Below, piece after piece: positions 1 to 7,835 of a stretch of 64,000 nt of DNA. Source of the DNA: Mesobacillus subterraneus (lineage in GTDB: Bacteria > Bacillota > Bacilli > Bacillales > Cytobacillaceae); contig NZ_RSFW01000003.1 of assembly GCF_003937825.1 (NCBI RefSeq), positions 102,597-166,596 of the forward strand. The letters are read 5' to 3'. A model generated the notes under the pieces. The model saw only the letters and a program-made list of their open reading frames with translations. It ran no database searches and was not told where the DNA came from. Within the stretch, counting starts at the first letter, position 1; each line of letters begins with the position of its first letter. Position numbers and translations under genes: made by a program.

Positions 1-132
1 GGGTCTTATATTGCATTCTTCCAGAGTCCGATTTCTATAACCTTACTAGTGATTGGATTATTGGTCATTGTTATCCCTATCTTTAAAAAGTTTTCTAAAA
101 AACAATCAGGTGGCAAGGAGATCAATGTATGA
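1..132 (+). CDS. C-terminal end of a probable TctA-type tripartite tricarboxylate transporter permease (partial)
   Basis: The frame is open from the first base to a TGA at 130-132 and encodes 43 residues: a hydrophobic helix (SITLLVIGLLVIVIPIF) followed by a short basic tail. The pattern of FFQSPIS followed by one last helix resembles the C-terminus of TctA (DUF112) permeases, which import carboxylates with a TctC binding protein. The stop overlaps the start of the GntR gene as ATGA, so the two are probably co-transcribed. With so little sequence the family call is an inference; another polytopic permease is possible. Confidence 0.5.
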   Translation, partial: GSYIAFFQSPISITLLVIGLLVIVIPIFKKFSKKQSGGKEINV

Positions 133-869
133 GAAAAAAACTAATATCAACTGCATCAATGCCATTATATAAAAATTGTGCAATGATTTTAAGACAGCAG
201 ATCCTTGATGGGAAATGGGATGGCGGGCAAAAGCTACCCTCTGAAAGTCAACTTACTTCTGAATTTAACGCATCTAGAATAACAATCAGACAAGCTATGC
301 AACTATTAGAGAATGAAGGGCTAATTACAAGGTTTCAGGGAAAAGGAACGTTTGTTACCAATAAATCAGTTGAGCAGAGTCTGACGGGTATTCATGACTT
401 CGCTAAGAATCTAAATAGAGTTGGCAGAAAACCTAGTTTCGTTATTGAAAATAATTCGGTTATTGCAAGCAATAATTTTTTATCAAGGTCTTTGAATGTT
501 GAAATGAATTCCTGTTTATACAGAATTGAGCGGCTGAAATTAGATGAAGGAACACCGATGATTTTTGAAAGGTTATTTTTGCCCTGTGAACATGCACCTG
601 AGTTGGCAATTAATGAACTCTCTCAGAAGTGGCTTTCTGATATTCTTTCAACTAAATACAATTTGCCGATCACAAAAGTTAGGCAAACAATTGAACCTAT
701 CATTATAGGTGATTATGAAGCTGAAAAGTTAGGAATAGCCGCCCAGTCACTCGGATTATTGATTGATCGAATAAGTTGGTCAAATGAAAAGGCGGTTTTA
801 TTGACTCGATCGATCATCAGGGGCGATATGGCAAAATTTGTGGTGGAAGTTGGGGAGCAATTTGATTAA
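129..869 (+). CDS. GntR family transcriptional regulator (HutC/UTRA type)
   Basis: 246 aa. Residues about 10-75 form a winged helix-turn-helix of the GntR type (KLPSESQLTSEF, SRITIRQAMQLLENEGLI, FQGKGTFV). Residues about 90-240 fit a UTRA effector domain (YRIERLKLDEGTPMIFERLFLP). Such proteins are usually repressors released by a small metabolite. Its start overlaps the permease stop by 4 nt and its end overlaps the start of the MmgE/PrpD gene, so it probably controls this carboxylate transport and catabolism operon. The effector cannot be read from sequence. Confidence 0.9.
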   Translation: MRKKLISTASMPLYKNCAMILRQQILDGKWDGGQKLPSESQLTSEFNASRITIRQAMQLLENEGLITRFQGKGTFVTNKSVEQSLTGIHDFAKNLNRVGRKPSFVIENNSVIASNNFLSRSLNVEMNSCLYRIERLKLDEGTPMIFERLFLPCEHAPELAINELSQKWLSDILSTKYNLPITKVRQTIEPIIIGDYEAEKLGIAAQSLGLLIDRISWSNEKAVLLTRSIIRGDMAKFVVEVGEQFD

Positions 870-2219
870 AGTTGATAAGCATATTATTGAGGAACTTGTT
901 GATTTTTGCTGTGAATTTTACGATAAGGAAATATCGGAAAGCACTTTGAAACAAGCGCAAATTAGTATGTTAGACTACTTTTCATCACTTATTTGGGGAA
1001 CAACCAGTGAATATTATAGTTTTATGAAGGAGTATGCTGCAAGAATACCTGTGGGTAATAGCTCAATAATTGGGTTGAAAAAGAAGTCTTTGACAGCCGA
1101 AGCGGCTTTTGTTAATAGTGTTCTAGCTCATTCTATGGAATTTGATGATATTCATTTAGGGACAGCTGGATTGCACCCGGGAGTGACGACTATACCGAGT
1201 GTAATTGCTATAGCACAAGAGCTAGATTCTTCTGGTGAAGATGTATTAAAAGCAATTGTAATTGGTTATGAAGTTGCTGGTAGGATTGGGAAAGCTATTA
1301 GTCCTTCACATAGATATCGGGGGTTCCATGCTACTGGTACCATTGGTGTATTTGGGTCTGCAGCAGCATCAGCATTTTTAAAAAAATTACCCTCTAACAA
1401 ATTCACAAACGCCTTATCTATTGCGGCTTCACAAGCGGGTGGTACATTTGCCTTCTTGTCAGGGGGGTAGGTATTAAATACCTTCATGCCGGTAATGCAG
1501 CAAAAAATGGGATTCATAGTGCCCTACTTGCAGAGTTGGGGTTTGCAGGTCCAGCTGGATTCTTAGAGCATCAGGAAGGATTTGCTCAGGCTTATGCGAA
1601 CGATTATGATTTGGAATCAGTGAAAAACGACCTAGGATCATCTTTTGAGATTTGCAATACTTTTAGGAAGAAACATTTCATTTGTGGGCATATTTTTCCT
1701 GTAATAGAGGCTTTGCCTAATACACATCAAATCCAAAATATCGAGCATATATCTGCTATTAGGGTCTATACTTACAAGGCGGCTTCCGTTTTAACGAATA
1801 AAAACCCTACTAGTTTTGCAGAAGCAAAGTTTAGCATTCCTTACTGTATCAGTTCCTTTTTACTCTATAATATGATTAAAGATTGTTTTGAGGATAAGGC
1901 TGCAATCGATTCTTTAAATCACCTATCTGAAAAAGTTCATATATTTGAAGAAGTTGAGTATACAATTGACTTTCCAAAGAATAGAAGGACGAAGGTGGAA
2001 ATAATCTTAAAGAATAATAAGGTTGTCACTGGTAAAGTAGATGTTCTAAAAGGTACACCTGAAAATCCATATACATTGAATGAAATCGCTGAGAAAGTGA
2101 TAAATGCATTAGATTATAAAGGACGAAGAGAGCTTGCTTCAGAACTAATTTATGAAATTGAAGCCTTAAAGCAAAAGGATAATATAGGCTCTCTAATCGA
2201 AATAGCTAATAAAATCTAA
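862..2219 (+). pseudogene. MmgE/PrpD family protein, frameshifted
   Basis: Two reading frames together give one MmgE/PrpD protein of about 450 aa. The first runs from TTG 862 (SD GGGGAG at 852-857) to a TAG at 1468-1470. The second continues from the next frame with VGIKYLHAGNAAKNG and ends at 2219. The switch lies in a run of six G at 1462-1467; one extra G would restore S-G-G-V-G. The family includes 2-methylcitrate dehydratase, cis-aconitate decarboxylase and iminodisuccinate epimerase, which fits a neighbouring carboxylate permease. Apart from this base both halves look intact, so it may be a sequencing error or a very young pseudogene. The exact substrate is unknown. Confidence 0.85.
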
Positions 2220-2220
2220 T

Positions 2221-2259
2221 AACCACCCTTGATTCCTTTGGAAACAAGGGTGGTTTTTT
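2221..2259 (+). terminator. Rho-independent terminator after the MmgE/PrpD gene
   Basis: Perfect 11-bp stem, AACCACCCTTG (2221-2231) with CAAGGGTGGTT (2245-2255), followed by a T run. It begins just after the MmgE/PrpD stop codon. Confidence 0.9.
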
Positions 2260-2339
2260 ATAAATAAAACTTTGGAAAAAGAAGGGTTATGGAAGATACT
2301 AGAGGAATAATTATCTATATAAATTAAAAAGGAAAAAAT

Positions 2340-3128
2340 ATGAATTGTTCAACAGACCAAATACAGGCAGTCACAAAAGCAATTCAATTTATGAAGCAAA
2401 ATCTGGATGAAGAACTGACTTCAGAAAGGCTGGCGGACATTGCTGGATACAGTCCGTATCATTTTACGAGGGTATTCAAGGAGGTTACTGGCGCCTCTCC
2501 CCGGCATTATCTTTCAGCATTAAGGATTGAGGAGGGGAAGGCCAGGCTCATCAAAAGAGATTCAGAATCTATCCTTAAGACAGTCATGATGATTGGTTTT
2601 CGCAGCCTGGGAAGTTTCAGCACGAAATTTAAACAGTTTGTTGGATTGTCACCGAAACAATTCCGAACTAGCGCGGATAAGCTCCATCAATTCATGAATG
2701 AATATGAGGACGTAGAATGGTGTTATTCCAGTCAGCTTCGCCTCCCAGTGATTAAATGCAGGATTGAGTGCCCTCCTGACTTCAGGGGATTGATTTTTGT
2801 GGGTTTGTTTTCACGGCCAATTCCCGATGAGAAGCCGATAATGGGGACTGCAATTAGACCGGAGCAAAGTGAATACATTTTTTCTAAGGTACCGGATGGG
2901 ACGTATTATGTATTAGCTGCCGCTATTCCCTGGAGCCTGGACCCACGGGATTATTTCTTGTTATCAAAGAACTTGCGGGGAAAAGCGAAAGAACCTATGG
3001 AGATCACGGAGGGTATTTCTAAAGAGGTTTCTATAAAACTACGGCCACCATTGCCTTATGACCCGCCGATCCTGATCAACCTTCCGAAACTCTTATTTGA
3101 AAAAGAAAGCAAACTAGAAGAAAAATAG
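2340..3128 (+). CDS. AraC family transcriptional regulator with GyrI-like C-terminal domain
   Basis: 262 aa. Residues about 8-108 carry two helix-turn-helix motifs of the AraC/XylS type (SERLADIAGYSPYHFTRVFK; then FRSLGSFSTKFKQFVGLSPKQFR). Residues about 110-255 resemble the GyrI-like/effector-binding domain, which binds small molecules. This DNA-binding-first order is typical of Rob/TipA-like multidrug-sensing regulators. The ATG is preceded by an A-rich AAAAGG. The VOC gene starts about 40 bp downstream, so the two may be co-transcribed. Confidence 0.85.
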   Translation: MNCSTDQIQAVTKAIQFMKQNLDEELTSERLADIAGYSPYHFTRVFKEVTGASPRHYLSALRIEEGKARLIKRDSESILKTVMMIGFRSLGSFSTKFKQFVGLSPKQFRTSADKLHQFMNEYEDVEWCYSSQLRLPVIKCRIECPPDFRGLIFVGLFSRPIPDEKPIMGTAIRPEQSEYIFSKVPDGTYYVLAAAIPWSLDPRDYFLLSKNLRGKAKEPMEITEGISKEVSIKLRPPLPYDPPILINLPKLLFEKESKLEEK

Positions 3129-3169
3129 ACTCGCTGGTTATGGTAATGTTAAACAAAGGAGTGATAACA

Positions 3170-3529
3170 ATGTTAAATAAGGTTTGTGTTTTAACGATCA
3201 AAGTCAACAACATGGTAACAGCGCTTGATTTTTATACAAAGGTGCTGGATTTCGAGGTCTCCAGGCATTACGGAGAGAATATCGTTTCGCTTGTACATAA
3301 TGAGGTTCCGATTGTGCTAGAGAAAGGGGAGCATGTCAATAGCGGTGGTACACAGAGAGTTTTAATGGGCATCCTTTCGAAAAACCTTGATGAGGATATT
3401 ACACGGCTGCGTGATCGAGGTGCAAAAATTCTGTTTGAAGAATCGAAACCATGCCCGCCTGGAAGGTATAACATCATTGAAGACCCTTCAGGAAATAAAA
3501 TCGAGCTAGTTGAGTTTTCTAATTTTTAA
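3170..3529 (+). CDS. VOC family protein (glyoxalase/bleomycin resistance fold)
   Basis: 119 aa. The start at ATG 3170 is chosen because AAAGGAGTG (3156-3163) sits at good spacing; an upstream in-frame ATG lacks such a site. The protein has the paired beta-alpha-beta-beta-beta layout of the vicinal oxygen chelate superfamily, with typical strings VNNMVTALDFYTKVLDF and IIEDPSGNKIELVEF. Members bind metal and act on glyoxals, antibiotics or aromatic diols; the substrate here cannot be named. The SRPBCC gene follows 15 bp later. Confidence 0.85.
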   Translation: MLNKVCVLTIKVNNMVTALDFYTKVLDFEVSRHYGENIVSLVHNEVPIVLEKGEHVNSGGTQRVLMGILSKNLDEDITRLRDRGAKILFEESKPCPPGRYNIIEDPSGNKIELVEFSNF

Positions 3530-3544
3530 TAAGGGGGATTTAGT

Positions 3545-4027
3545 GTGGGGAAAATTTATACTGAAATACAAGAGGAACTTACAATTGAAGCACCAGTTGA
3601 TCTGGTTTGGCATGCCTGGACACTATCAGACCGTGTTTCCCAATGGTTTGCGCCCGAAGCAACGATTGAAGCAAAAGAGGGGGGGAAATATGAACTGTAT
3701 TTTATTCCCGGGAATGAATTGAACATGAATACGAAGGGCTGCAAGGTAATCCGCCTGATCCCGGAACAAGAGCTCGTTTTTCAATGGAAAGGTCCAGATC
3801 AATTTAACCCGTTAATGAATAATAATGATGAGTTAACAACTGTATCAATACGTTTTGAGAAAATGGACGCTGAAACAAAGGTGCTGTTACGTCATGATGG
3901 TTTCAAGGAAGGAACAGCGTGGTCAGAAGCTCTCCAATGGCACCAGATGGCCTGGTCCGGTGTTTTGAAAAGCCTGAAAAATGCGCTGGAAAAGGGTAAA
4001 GGCGAGCTTTGCTGCCAGCCTGAATAA
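3545..4027 (+). CDS. SRPBCC/AHSA1 family protein
   Basis: 160 aa starting at GTG 3545 behind AAGGGGG. The N-terminal EELTIEAPVDLVWHAWT and the downstream VSQWFAPEA are hallmarks of the Aha1/START-like helix-grip fold, which makes a hydrophobic cavity for lipids or other ligands. Bacterial members often sit next to small regulators or VOC proteins, as here. The ligand is unknown. The AraC-VOC-SRPBCC set likely forms a short detoxification or sensing operon (inference). Confidence 0.85.
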   Translation: MGKIYTEIQEELTIEAPVDLVWHAWTLSDRVSQWFAPEATIEAKEGGKYELYFIPGNELNMNTKGCKVIRLIPEQELVFQWKGPDQFNPLMNNNDELTTVSIRFEKMDAETKVLLRHDGFKEGTAWSEALQWHQMAWSGVLKSLKNALEKGKGELCCQPE

Positions 4028-4040
4028 ATTTTCCAGAACA

Positions 4041-4066
4041 AGCCTCCTATAAGGGGGCTCTTTTTC
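4041..4066 (+). terminator. Terminator after the SRPBCC gene
   Basis: Stem AGCCTCCT (4041-4048) with AGGGGGCT (4052-4059), one G-T pair, then TTTTT. Confidence 0.8.
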
Positions 4067-4151
4067 TGGTTAAAAACTCCACCCTTTGTTTTCATGTATT
4101 TGCTGGTCCATGTTAAAATGTATCAGACCATTGCATTGGGAGGACATCGTT

Positions 4152-5231
4152 TTGAATCAGGACTTATTTCGTGAAGCCGCGAGTTTTATCCGTATTAGTT
4201 ATAAGGAACTTCATCGGCAGGAACAGGAGACGGAAAATAGAATTCAGGAAGTTATGGAAGAAATCCGATTGACCGGAACTTATTCTCACACGTATGAAGA
4301 GCTTGAGCATGGAGCGAAAATGGCCTGGAGGAATAGCAACCGGTGTATCGGAAGGTTATTCTGGGACAGCCTGACCGTGTTTGACCGCAGGGATTTGGCG
4401 ACAGAGGTTGAAATTAGAGATGCGCTATTCCAACATATCAATTTTGCGACGAACGAAGGGAAAATCAGGCCCGCCATTTCGGTCTTCAGGCAGAAAAATT
4501 CAGAGAACGAGGTTCGAATCTGGAACCACCAGCTCATCCGTTATGCAGGTTATGAAACAGAATGCGGAATCCTCGGTGATCCTCATTCTCTGGATTTTAC
4601 AAGAAAATGTGAGGAGATGGGCTGGCGAGGCGAAGGAACCCGATTTGATGTTCTGCCGCTGTTGATTCAGATTGACGGAAATACGCCTAAGTTGTATGAA
4701 ATGGAGAAAGAATTAGTCCTTGAAGTGCCATTAAGGCATCCTGAATACAAGTGGTTTGCCGAGATGGATCTTAAATGGTACGCCGTTCCTTTCATTTCTG
4801 ACATGAGGCTTGAAATCGGCGGAATTGAGTACACAGCGGCACCTTTTAATGGCTGGTATATGGGAACGGAAATTGGGGCGAGGAATCTGGCAGATGAGTT
4901 TCGTTATCATTTATTACCGCTGATTGCCGACCAAATGGGTTTGAATCGGAACAAGAACAGTTCATTGTGGAAAGATCGGGCATTGGTAGAATTAAATGCG
5001 AGTGTATTGCATTCCTTCAATGAAGATAAGGTAACCATCGTCGACCACCATACAGCAGCATCGCAATTCAGGGTATTTGAGGAAAAGGAGAAGGCCGCCA
5101 GTCGGGACGTGACTGGGGACTGGACCTGGCTGATTCCGCCGATTTCTCCAGCAGCTACTCATATTTTTCATAACTCATATGAAAATGGAATTGTAAAACC
5201 AAATTACTTTTATCAAGAACGTCCGTACTAG
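4152..5231 (+). CDS. nos: Nitric oxide synthase oxygenase (bacterial NOS)
   Basis: 359 aa from TTG 4152, chosen because GGGAGG (4138-4143) lies 8 nt upstream and because the length matches B. subtilis NOS (about 363 aa). It is the oxygenase domain only, with no reductase domain. The proximal heme ligand is Cys65 in [12 protein letters not shown]. The substrate/pterin pocket strings [21 protein letters not shown] and [12 protein letters not shown] are conserved. It makes NO and citrulline from arginine using a partner flavodoxin/reductase supplied from elsewhere. In Bacillus, NO helps in oxidative-stress protection. Monocistronic, with its own terminator. Confidence 0.97.
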   Translation: MNQDLFREAASFIRISYKELHRQEQETENRIQEVMEEIRLTGTYSHTYEELEHGAKMAWRNSNRCIGRLFWDSLTVFDRRDLATEVEIRDALFQHINFATNEGKIRPAISVFRQKNSENEVRIWNHQLIRYAGYETECGILGDPHSLDFTRKCEEMGWRGEGTRFDVLPLLIQIDGNTPKLYEMEKELVLEVPLRHPEYKWFAEMDLKWYAVPFISDMRLEIGGIEYTAAPFNGWYMGTEIGARNLADEFRYHLLPLIADQMGLNRNKNSSLWKDRALVELNASVLHSFNEDKVTIVDHHTAASQFRVFEEKEKAASRDVTGDWTWLIPPISPAATHIFHNSYENGIVKPNYFYQERPY

Positions 5232-5235
5232 CAGA

Positions 5236-5268
5236 AAGGAACCACTGACCAGTGGTTCCTTCTTTTTA
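5236..5268. terminator. Bidirectional terminator between nos and the peroxiredoxin-like gene
   Basis: Perfect 11-bp stem AAGGAACCACT (5236-5246) with AGTGGTTCCTT (5251-5261), loop GACC, then TCTTTTTATT on the + side. It separates two convergent genes. Confidence 0.9.
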
Positions 5269-5793
5269 TTGACTTGGCTGTTTGCCGTTTGCGATATCTG
5301 CCGCATAAGGGATGATGCCTTCTGCTTCTAATCCGAATGTATCGATTTGCTGTGAATGGAGCACCTTGCCGTCCTTATCAAGAACAGCAAAACCGCGAAC
5401 GGAGATTGGTGCTTCGGGATCAAGTAATTCTACCTTGCGGATCAGTTTCAGATTTTTATCGGAAATAACCGGGTACTCTAGTCCCAATTCTTCCTTCATC
5501 GCTTTATGTTCATCAACTGACGATGCGCTGACTGCGTATACATTGCCAGGGAACTGGCTGAAAAGCTCTTTCTTGTTCTGCAGCTCGACCAGCTGCGATT
5601 TACAGAAGTCTCAGCCAACTCCTGTGAAAAAGAAAACGAGCGCAGGCTGATCCATGTTTTCAAACTGGATGTCCTTGCCGGTTTCATCAGGAAGTGCAAG
5701 AGATTTCGAATCGGAATCAGATTCATCACCAGAACAGCCGCTGATGATCGCGGTGACGAGCAATAGCATGATGAGGTAAAAGGTTTTTCGCAT
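5266..5793 (-). CDS. Lipoprotein peroxiredoxin/redoxin-like protein with in-frame UGA (candidate selenoprotein)
   Basis: Read through one TGA at 5613-5611, the frame is open from ATG 5793 (SD AAGGAGGTG) to 5266 and gives 175 residues. Residues 1-20 are a lipoprotein signal (TAIISGC, Cys20). From residue 53 it reads ALVFFFTGVG, then UGA (61), then DFCKSQLVEL; the UGA lines up with the first Cys of the CxxC/CPFC site of AhpC-TSA/redoxin proteins, giving U-x-x-C with Cys64. The rest (VYAVSASS, YPVISDKN, VRGFAVLDKDGKV) is an intact thioredoxin-fold peroxiredoxin-like domain. A hairpin with a GGUC loop lies 20 nt after the UGA. I infer selenocysteine; a Cys or Trp to stop mutation is the alternative. 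It would act outside the membrane in thiol or peroxide chemistry. Confidence 0.75.
5580..5596 (-). promoter_or_regulatory. Candidate bacterial SECIS element
   Basis: On the coding (minus) strand, GCAGCT pairs perfectly with AGCTGC around the loop GGTCG. The loop begins 20 nt after the UGA codon. Known bacterial SECIS hairpins have a G/GU at the start of the apical loop about 16-37 nt after the UGA, and E. coli fdhF has a GGUC loop at a very similar distance. A weak outer pairing (TTCT with AGAA) could extend the stem. Folding and SelB binding are inference. Confidence 0.6.
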
Positions 5794-6010
5794 ATTGCAC
5801 CTCCTTGTTTATGTAGTTAAGTATATAATGTTTAGCTGAAAACCCATTATACCATTTATGGAGGATTTGTTTCTATTCAAGGCTTTCACTGTACCTATTT
5901 TCCTATTTTTATAAATACAAATCTTACATTTAGTTAAAATTCAGAAAATATGATAGAATTTAAATTAGTAACAGGTCATAATATCTAGTAATTAATATGG
6001 AGGGACTGCA

Positions 6011-6901
6011 TTGCTGACGAATCATCTGGATTTTCGGCTGGAACCAAGGATTAGGGAGCTTTATGAGGAACATAAAATGCGGGCAGAAAAAATCGATTGG
6101 GGCTATCATGAATTTTTGCCATGGGACAAGGCAATGGATTTCAAGCGTGTGCCATGGGATGAAAGCCAGGTCAACCTGCCTTCACCGGTGATTACGGCGA
6201 TTGAAACGGCGCTTTTAACTGAGGTGAATTTGCCATGGTTTACATCATACCTCGATCAGACATTTAAAGGATCTTTGTCGGTAATCAAGGAATTTGTCCA
6301 TACATGGACAGCGGAAGAGGACCAGCACTCCAATTTGCTGGAAACCTATTTGCTGATTACGCGGAACGTCGAGCCGATGCGGCTGCATCAATTACATAAA
6401 ATGACGCTTGAGAATGGCTGGGATCCTGATTTTCACACGCCGTTTGAAACGATGGTCTATACCTCGATGCAAGAGCTGGCGACAATGGTGTTCTACAATA
6501 ATGTCGCAAAGGTTGCAGGCCCGCATGATCGGGAATTGGCCACGCTGCTTCGCCGGCTTGCGAAGGATGAAACGCTGCATTATGCATTTTATCGTGATGT
6601 GATCAAATTCCATCTGCAGCTGGAGCCAAACTATTGTTACTACCTGGGCAATGTGATCATGAACTTTAAAATGCCAGGTGCCGTCATGCCAGATTTCGAA
6701 AACCGGATGGCCATCATTGCGAAAGAGGCGAATTACGGTCCCCTTGAGTATTTTGATCAGGTCCTTGATGTAATCGTTGATTACTGGGACATTGAGAACC
6801 TGAGACCAATCGCTCCGGAAGCGGAAAAAGCTCGGCTGGATATTTTGAATTATCATGCACGGTTGAAAAGGGTCAGGGAGAGGTTTTATAAAAATAAGTA
6901 G
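6011..6901 (+). CDS. Acyl-ACP desaturase (ferritin-like di-iron)
   Basis: 296 aa from TTG 6011, with GGAGGG 7 nt upstream. It resembles the plant/actinobacterial stearoyl-ACP desaturase family: helical protein with two iron-binding E-x-x-H motifs, EEDQH near residue 100 and DETLH near residue 190, plus E and H ligands in between. It would introduce a double bond into ACP-bound fatty acids in the cytosol and so adjust membrane fluidity. The electron donor is not encoded nearby. Bacillus more often uses a membrane desaturase (Des), so this soluble type is notable. Single gene with its own terminator. Confidence 0.85.
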   Translation: MLTNHLDFRLEPRIRELYEEHKMRAEKIDWGYHEFLPWDKAMDFKRVPWDESQVNLPSPVITAIETALLTEVNLPWFTSYLDQTFKGSLSVIKEFVHTWTAEEDQHSNLLETYLLITRNVEPMRLHQLHKMTLENGWDPDFHTPFETMVYTSMQELATMVFYNNVAKVAGPHDRELATLLRRLAKDETLHYAFYRDVIKFHLQLEPNYCYYLGNVIMNFKMPGAVMPDFENRMAIIAKEANYGPLEYFDQVLDVIVDYWDIENLRPIAPEAEKARLDILNYHARLKRVRERFYKNK

Positions 6902-6906
6902 AGTAA

Positions 6907-6942
6907 ATGGAACCAGGAGGGATTACTCCTGGTTCCATTTTG
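6907..6942 (+). terminator. Terminator after the desaturase
   Basis: Stem ATGGAACCAGGAG with CTCCTGGTTCCAT (about 13 bp) followed by TTTTG. Confidence 0.9.
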
Positions 6943-7035
6943 TTAGAATAGGAATGAGGTTGCGAAATATTTATAAAGGAATTCCGCAATGTACATAGAA
7001 ATGGTTATGTATCACACAAAGCAAAAGGAGTTTAT

Positions 7036-7203
7036 ATGAAAAAAGGGTTTACAGTATTTTTCATCGGATTGATTATGTATATGGCAGGCATCTATTTATC
7101 CACGATTTGGACTGCTCCAGGTGCGGCGCTTGGTGTTTTAGGCGGGATACTGATGGGCGCGAGTACTTATTTTTATGTGATGAACCGTAAGCGGCAATCA
7201 TAG
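7036..7203 (+). CDS. Small two-helix membrane protein
   Basis: 55 aa, ATG 7036 with AAAAGGAG (7023-7030) at 5 nt spacing. Two hydrophobic helices (FTVFFIGLIMYMAGIYL; LGVLGGILMGASTYFYV) joined by a short loop with a basic C-terminus (NRKRQS). The stop lies 1 bp from the end of the converging J-domain gene. No family recognised; strong SD and codon usage support a real gene. Confidence 0.75.
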   Translation: MKKGFTVFFIGLIMYMAGIYLSTIWTAPGAALGVLGGILMGASTYFYVMNRKRQS

Positions 7204-7204
7204 G

Positions 7205-7708
7205 TTACTTTAGATTCTCATAATGCTCATTGAACACTTTAAACAGCCTTTCATCGCCCCCGCGGTCGGGATGGAGGGCTTTGAGCAGTTTTTTGAATTC
7301 TTTTTTGAGTTCCTGATTGCTGCTGTTCTGGCTCAGTCCCAACAAATCTTCCATGTGTGTGGTACTCGTACCTGCCGCTTCAATTTGGCTATTGAGCATT
7401 TTTTTCAAGGTACGAACCTTTGATTGCTCGATGTGAAGCCGGGTTTTCAAGAGGTCCAGTTGCTGGGCCAGCTGGTTGTTGTCAAGCTTGGCTCTTATCA
7501 GCTGCGCGGAAATCTCATCAGTGTGTTTGTGGACGATAAAGTCTGTCAGGTCTTTTTGGTTAATGGTATAGGTAAGATTTCTTCTCTGACTCATTTCAGC
7601 ACAGAGTTGCCCAGCCTCAATCCAGTGCAGGACGTCCTGCTCGCTAGCCTCAATGCCCGAAGAAGTTAATCGTTCTGCTGCTTCTTTTACAGTTAGCATC
7701 TCATTCAC
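7205..7708 (-). CDS. J-domain protein with N-terminal helix-turn-helix
   Basis: 167 aa. Residues 1-60 look like a MerR/excisionase-type HTH (LTVKEAAERL, EQDVLHWIEAGQL, YTINQKDLTDFI). Residues about 70-115 are heptad-rich and likely coiled coil. Residues about 120-167 form the end of a DnaJ J-domain (KKEFKKLLKALHPDRGGDERLF) with the HPD motif needed to stimulate Hsp70. The combination suggests an adaptor that may recruit DnaK to DNA-bound or HTH-bound partners; this is inference. ATG 7708 is preceded by a GA-rich SD (GAGAGTG). Confidence 0.8.
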   Translation of the reverse strand: MNEMLTVKEAAERLTSSGIEASEQDVLHWIEAGQLCAEMSQRRNLTYTINQKDLTDFIVHKHTDEISAQLIRAKLDNNQLAQQLDLLKTRLHIEQSKVRTLKKMLNSQIEAAGTSTTHMEDLLGLSQNSSNQELKKEFKKLLKALHPDRGGDERLFKVFNEHYENLK

Positions 7709-7779
7709 TCTCTTTATCTACGAAAAATTATCAGACAAATCTATCATACCACTGAATTTTTTCAAAAAAAGAACAGGAG

Positions 7780-7796
7780 TGTGACATTGTGTTACA
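7780..7796. promoter_or_regulatory. TnrA/GlnR-like operator
   Basis: TGTGACATTGTGTTACA matches the Bacillus TnrA/GlnR consensus TGTNANAWWWTNTNACA with one mismatch in the central W positions. It lies between the divergent J-domain gene and the DinB gene, 40-72 bp from either start, where a nitrogen regulator could act on one or both. Confidence 0.4.
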
Positions 7797-7835
7797 CAGG
7801 GGTGCGTAAAGTTTAAAAAAAGGGGGAATGTAATC

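Noticed and set aside
5611..5613. UGA read as tryptophan through code reassignment
   Set aside because: Several intact genes here end in TGA (for example those ending at 8360, 19444 and, on the minus strand, 19920), so UGA is a normal stop in this organism.
5266..5793. Frameshift as the cause of the split redoxin gene
   Set aside because: Both halves are in the same frame; only one TGA separates them.
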